Positions 6,256 to 8,661 of a stretch of DNA of 8,661 bases are shown here, one piece after another (position 1 is the first letter of the stretch; every line of letters begins with the position of its first letter). Origin of the DNA: Gammaproteobacteria bacterium RIFCSPHIGHO2_02_FULL_42_13 (GTDB lineage: Bacteria; Pseudomonadota; Gammaproteobacteria; UBA12402). A program made the translations under genes and the position numbers. Below the pieces are notes generated by a model, which was given only the letters and a program-made list of their open reading frames with translations, made no database searches and was not told the DNA's origin. The DNA is taken from contig MGXQ01000019.1 of the NCBI GenBank assembly GCA_001801405.1, positions 1 through 8,661 on the forward strand, in the 5' to 3' direction.

Positions 6256-7806
6256 TTAACCGCATCTTCCTCGAGCCGCAACCATGGAAGAATCAGGATC
6301 TAAAACACCCCGTCCCGTCTCTGCCGCAACTTTGAAAAGTATTTCAGGAGGAAGCTGACCAATATCGTGTTCGTGACCCCCTCCTGGCCTAAAAAATGCG
6401 GCCCTCGCCTGAAGCAAAAGCGATACATTGCCCCGAATGGATAAAAAATCTCGCGTAACACGATCTTCTGGATCAAGCACGCCTCCGCGTTTTTGAGCAA
6501 TAAACAGTGCTTCTTTTGGCTTTGCCCAAAGGACATCAAGATCCGCTTGTTGAAGGCCGCGCGGATTTTTTGTTAAGGCACGAATGGCAGCGAGCAAACC
6601 CGCCGACTGTTTGTGATGCTGCAAAATAGCAGCTCTATTCTTATCCGTGAGCAACGCTTGAGAAGCTAAAGCAAAAAAAAGGTCTGCAATATTCCCCGCC
6701 CAATCGGCATATTGCAACATCACGCTAATATTTTCCGGTGTCTCTAATCGGGTGTCCTCTAATGTTAGATAAGCAGAAGACATGTGCTTTGCTGCACGTG
6801 TTGGAAGTTGCAAGACAGTAGCGCGAGTTTCCGGCGTGAGCAAGTGAACATGGTGCAAACAGGATAAAATTTTTGCCACATCAGAGACAATCGCGGGTCG
6901 TTGCAAAATAGCAGCTTGATTTTCCGGAGTGAGCAGCTGATCCAGGGTCAAACCTGAAAAAGCTAGTGCGATGCTGATCGCATTAACCGGATCACCCAAA
7001 ATAATCGCTCGATTCTCAGGGATCAATAAATGAACACTTTCCAATTCAGCAAAAGCAACAGCAATAGATAGTGCATATGCAGGATGCGCTAAAACATCCG
7101 ATACATTTTCTGCCGTTAATTCACCCTTATGTTGCAACAGTTCAAGCGCCCATGCAATCTGCTCAGCTTCGGCAGGATGCTGTGAAATAATGTATAGATT
7201 TGCCGGTGTGTTGAGTCTTCCTTGGAATAACAAATCTCTTGCCCAGTCTCTCAACCAACTTTCAGCCGATTGACCCAAGAGACGATCTCGATGCTCTTGC
7301 GTAAGCAACTGCTCTTGTTCTATTGTCTCAAAAATTTGTTTAATATTTCTGATGCGATCGGGATACCGCAACAATATTCTGATGTTCTCATGCGTCAATA
7401 AATTCGCTTGTTGTAACACCTGAAAAATACTGATGGGAGCCAAATCAACCAAATAAAGATGTTGTTCATAGAGCATCTCTCTTCCAAGCGCAGCTGTTGT
7501 ACGTGCAGTGAGCGATTGAGGATTTAATTGACCTGCTCGAGTAAAAAGAATGCCTATCAAAAAGAAAGCGATCGTTAGATTGCGATAATTGCGACATGTA
7601 TCTTCCGGTTCTAACAGTCCTCCTAACGAAGTAAGACAGAAACGTAAATCCCGAATCAGCTGACTATCCCCTAGCTGTCTTCCCATAGAAAGCGCCACCA
7701 GCCGTGCCCAGTTATTATCAGGTGAGGCGCGTCGTAACAAACCTTTTTCTTGATCATAAGCAGCACAGACTTCTCTAATCATACCTATTATTCTTCGCAG
7801 GGCCAT
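6256..7806 (-). CDS. Alpha-solenoid protein with nine or more 31-residue repeats and an F-box-like C-terminal motif
   Basis: I do not recognise a named family. In the 516 residues the motif LLTPENRAAILQ recurs with its Thr (or equivalent) at positions 138, 169, 200, 231, 262, 293, 324, 356 and 387. The spacing is 31, 31, 31, 31, 31, 31, 32 and 31. Degenerate units may lie at about 66, 95, 419 and 445. Each unit looks like two short helices (PENRAAIL, then IAxAFxxL), so a HEAT/armadillo-like solenoid is expected, suited to protein binding. Near the end LPPEILFKVAAE (485-496) resembles the start of an F-box, but only 20 residues follow, so a full F-box is not present. No clear signal peptide or membrane anchor is seen; 80-88 is only briefly hydrophobic. 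The ATG at 7806 is chosen over GTG 7833 because AAGGAG lies 6 bases before it. Similar proteins in Legionella/Coxiella relatives are suspected secreted effectors; that is inference here. Confidence 0.85.
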   Translation of the reverse strand: MALRRIIGMIREVCAAYDQEKGLLRRASPDNNWARLVALSMGRQLGDSQLIRDLRFCLTSLGGLLEPEDTCRNYRNLTIAFFLIGILFTRAGQLNPQSLTARTTAALGREMLYEQHLYLVDLAPISIFQVLQQANLLTHENIRILLRYPDRIRNIKQIFETIEQEQLLTQEHRDRLLGQSAESWLRDWARDLLFQGRLNTPANLYIISQHPAEAEQIAWALELLQHKGELTAENVSDVLAHPAYALSIAVAFAELESVHLLIPENRAIILGDPVNAISIALAFSGLTLDQLLTPENQAAILQRPAIVSDVAKILSCLHHVHLLTPETRATVLQLPTRAAKHMSSAYLTLEDTRLETPENISVMLQYADWAGNIADLFFALASQALLTDKNRAAILQHHKQSAGLLAAIRALTKNPRGLQQADLDVLWAKPKEALFIAQKRGGVLDPEDRVTRDFLSIRGNVSLLLQARAAFFRPGGGHEHDIGQLPPEILFKVAAETGRGVLDPDSSMVAARGRCG

Positions 7807-7812
7807 GGCCGA

Positions 7813-7818
7813 CTCCTT
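7813..7818 (-). promoter_or_regulatory. Strong Shine-Dalgarno that fixes the start of the repeat-protein gene
   Basis: AAGGAG on the minus strand lies 6 bases upstream of the ATG at 7806. It falls inside the longer reading frame that begins at GTG 7833, which has no comparable site. The shorter 516-residue product is therefore the likely one. Confidence 0.8.
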
Positions 7819-7884
7819 GCATGGTAACCACACTGATTTTCCAGAACATGTTATCTCAAAAATGGGTTAGTCACAATCAGTCCG

Positions 7885-7911
7885 AGCATAAAAGATACAA
7901 AATCTTGTAAA
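7885..7911 (-). promoter_or_regulatory. Weak candidate promoter of the repeat-protein gene
   Basis: On the minus strand TTTACA (7906-7911) is followed after 15 bases by TATGCT (7885-7890). The hexamers are fair but the spacing is short. Another weak option, TTGTGA with GATAAC at 15 bases, lies further downstream. The region is AT-rich and divergent from pntA, so a promoter is expected here, but its exact position is not clear from sequence. Confidence 0.25.
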
Positions 7912-7935
7912 GTACATTGATAAAATTAAAGAATT

Positions 7936-7951
7936 CGTGACATTTTTCACA
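7936..7951. promoter_or_regulatory. CRP-like operator upstream of pntA
   Basis: CGTGA-CATTTT-TCACA matches the CRP consensus TGTGA-N6-TCACA at 9 of 10 conserved positions. It lies 44 to 59 bases before the pntA ATG, in the divergent region between pntA and the repeat-protein gene. No good sigma70 hexamers could be placed confidently around it, so it could act as an activator or a repressor site. Which CRP/FNR-family protein would use it is unknown. Confidence 0.4.
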
Positions 7952-7994
7952 GACCCTTTAACATAGTGACACGTCAACATGTGGAGTCCTAAAA

Positions 7995-8661
7995 ATGCCC
8001 CTGACACTGGCCGTACCAAAAGAGACACAACCGGGCGAAAAACGCACCGCGCTCGTCCCTGCTTTGATCAAAAAATTCAGCGCGCTCGGACTCAATATTG
8101 CCATCGAATCGGGCACGAGTGAGCATATTTTCCAAAAAGATACCGACTACACCGACACACAAATTGAAAAAGACATTTATGCAAAAGCGGATATCTTGAT
8201 CAAAGTGCAGCCGCCGACATTAGAGGAAATTGATCAAATGAAACCTGGCGCCATTTTGATTTCTTTTCTGAATCCTTATCAACAAATCGATTTAGTAAAA
8301 AAACTCGCCGCAAAAAAGATCACGAGTTTTGGAATGGAAATGATTCCGCGCATTTCACGCGCGCAAAATATGGATGCATTATCTTCACAAGCCTCCGTCG
8401 CTGGATACAAAGGTGCGCTCATTGCCGCCAATACATTATCGAAACTCTTGCCCATGCTAACCACCGCAGCGGGCACGATTCGTCCTTCAAAAATATTAAT
8501 TATCGGTGTCGGTGTTGCAGGACTACAAGCCATTGCCACCGCACATCGCTTAGGCGCCATTGTCGAAGCGTACGATGTGCGCCCCGAAACAAAAGAACAA
8601 GCTGAATCACTCGGCGCACGCTTTATTCAAATCGATGTGACTGCAACCGGCACCGGCGGTT
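7995..8661 (+). CDS. pntA: PntA, NAD(P) transhydrogenase subunit alpha (5' part, runs off the window)
   Basis: The visible 222 residues are the NAD(H)-binding domain I of the proton-translocating transhydrogenase, which drives hydride transfer from NADH to NADP+ with the proton gradient. The start MPLTLAVPKET, followed by GEKRTALVP, is typical. The alanine dehydrogenase/PNT signature is seen as RISRAQNMDALSSQASVAGYKG (119 to 140). The Rossmann motif is GVGVAG (171-176), with the NAD-selecting acidic residue D194 at the end of the second strand (EAYDVRP). GGAG lies 8 bases before the ATG at 7995 and supports this start. The gene is cut at the right edge. It therefore cannot be seen whether it is a full-length PntA or the short PntAA of the three-gene form (pntAA-pntAB-pntB). 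It is divergent from the repeat-protein gene. Confidence 0.95.
   Translation, partial: MPLTLAVPKETQPGEKRTALVPALIKKFSALGLNIAIESGTSEHIFQKDTDYTDTQIEKDIYAKADILIKVQPPTLEEIDQMKPGAILISFLNPYQQIDLVKKLAAKKITSFGMEMIPRISRAQNMDALSSQASVAGYKGALIAANTLSKLLPMLTTAAGTIRPSKILIIGVGVAGLQAIATAHRLGAIVEAYDVRPETKEQAESLGARFIQIDVTATGTGG

Noticed and set aside
6256..7833. GTG start at 7833 for the repeat protein
   Set aside because: It lacks a ribosome site, whereas AAGGAG sits 6 bases before the ATG at 7806.
8279..8560. 93-residue minus-strand frame inside pntA
   Set aside because: It is antisense to well-conserved pntA coding sequence and has no independent support.

Overview
The window looks like a bacterial chromosome segment, most likely from a gammaproteobacterium. 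It is moderately AT-rich, has compact operons, and its RecJ, MurF and PntA read like that class. A 31-residue alpha-helical repeat protein with an F-box-like tail recalls the host-associated Legionellales (Coxiella/Legionella relatives). That placement is an inference from protein style and was not tested by any search.

Layout. Bases 1-205 hold the 3' end of a rightward gene: a coiled-coil tail that appears split by a frameshift. At 240-285 a perfect 19-bp inverted repeat overlaps the stop codon of the leftward operon and probably ends its transcription. From 5921 down to 284 five leftward genes are packed with overlaps or 5-nt spacing: a small membrane protein with a His-rich tail, recJ (ssDNA exonuclease), murF (peptidoglycan precursor ligase), and two genes for an NfnAB-type flavin/iron-sulfur transhydrogenase (nfnA, nfnB). 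A good sigma70-like promoter precedes the first gene. Bases 5981-6255 are non-coding and built from nested inverted repeats, resembling a small MITE/REP-type element. Bases 7806-6256 encode a 516-residue protein made mostly of 31-residue helical repeats, started by a strong Shine-Dalgarno. A divergent intergenic region with a near-consensus CRP-like site leads rightward into pntA, the alpha subunit of the proton-translocating NAD(P) transhydrogenase, which is cut by the window edge.

How the genes fit together. The recJ operon mixes DNA repair, cell wall synthesis and redox balance, with start/stop overlaps suggesting translational coupling. The window carries two unrelated NAD(H)/NADP(H) exchange systems: the membrane, proton-driven Pnt enzyme and the soluble, ferredoxin-linked Nfn-like enzyme. 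No classical glutamate synthase large subunit lies beside the nfnB gene. The least explained parts are the repeat protein, the palindromic element behind it, and the broken coiled-coil tail at the left edge.
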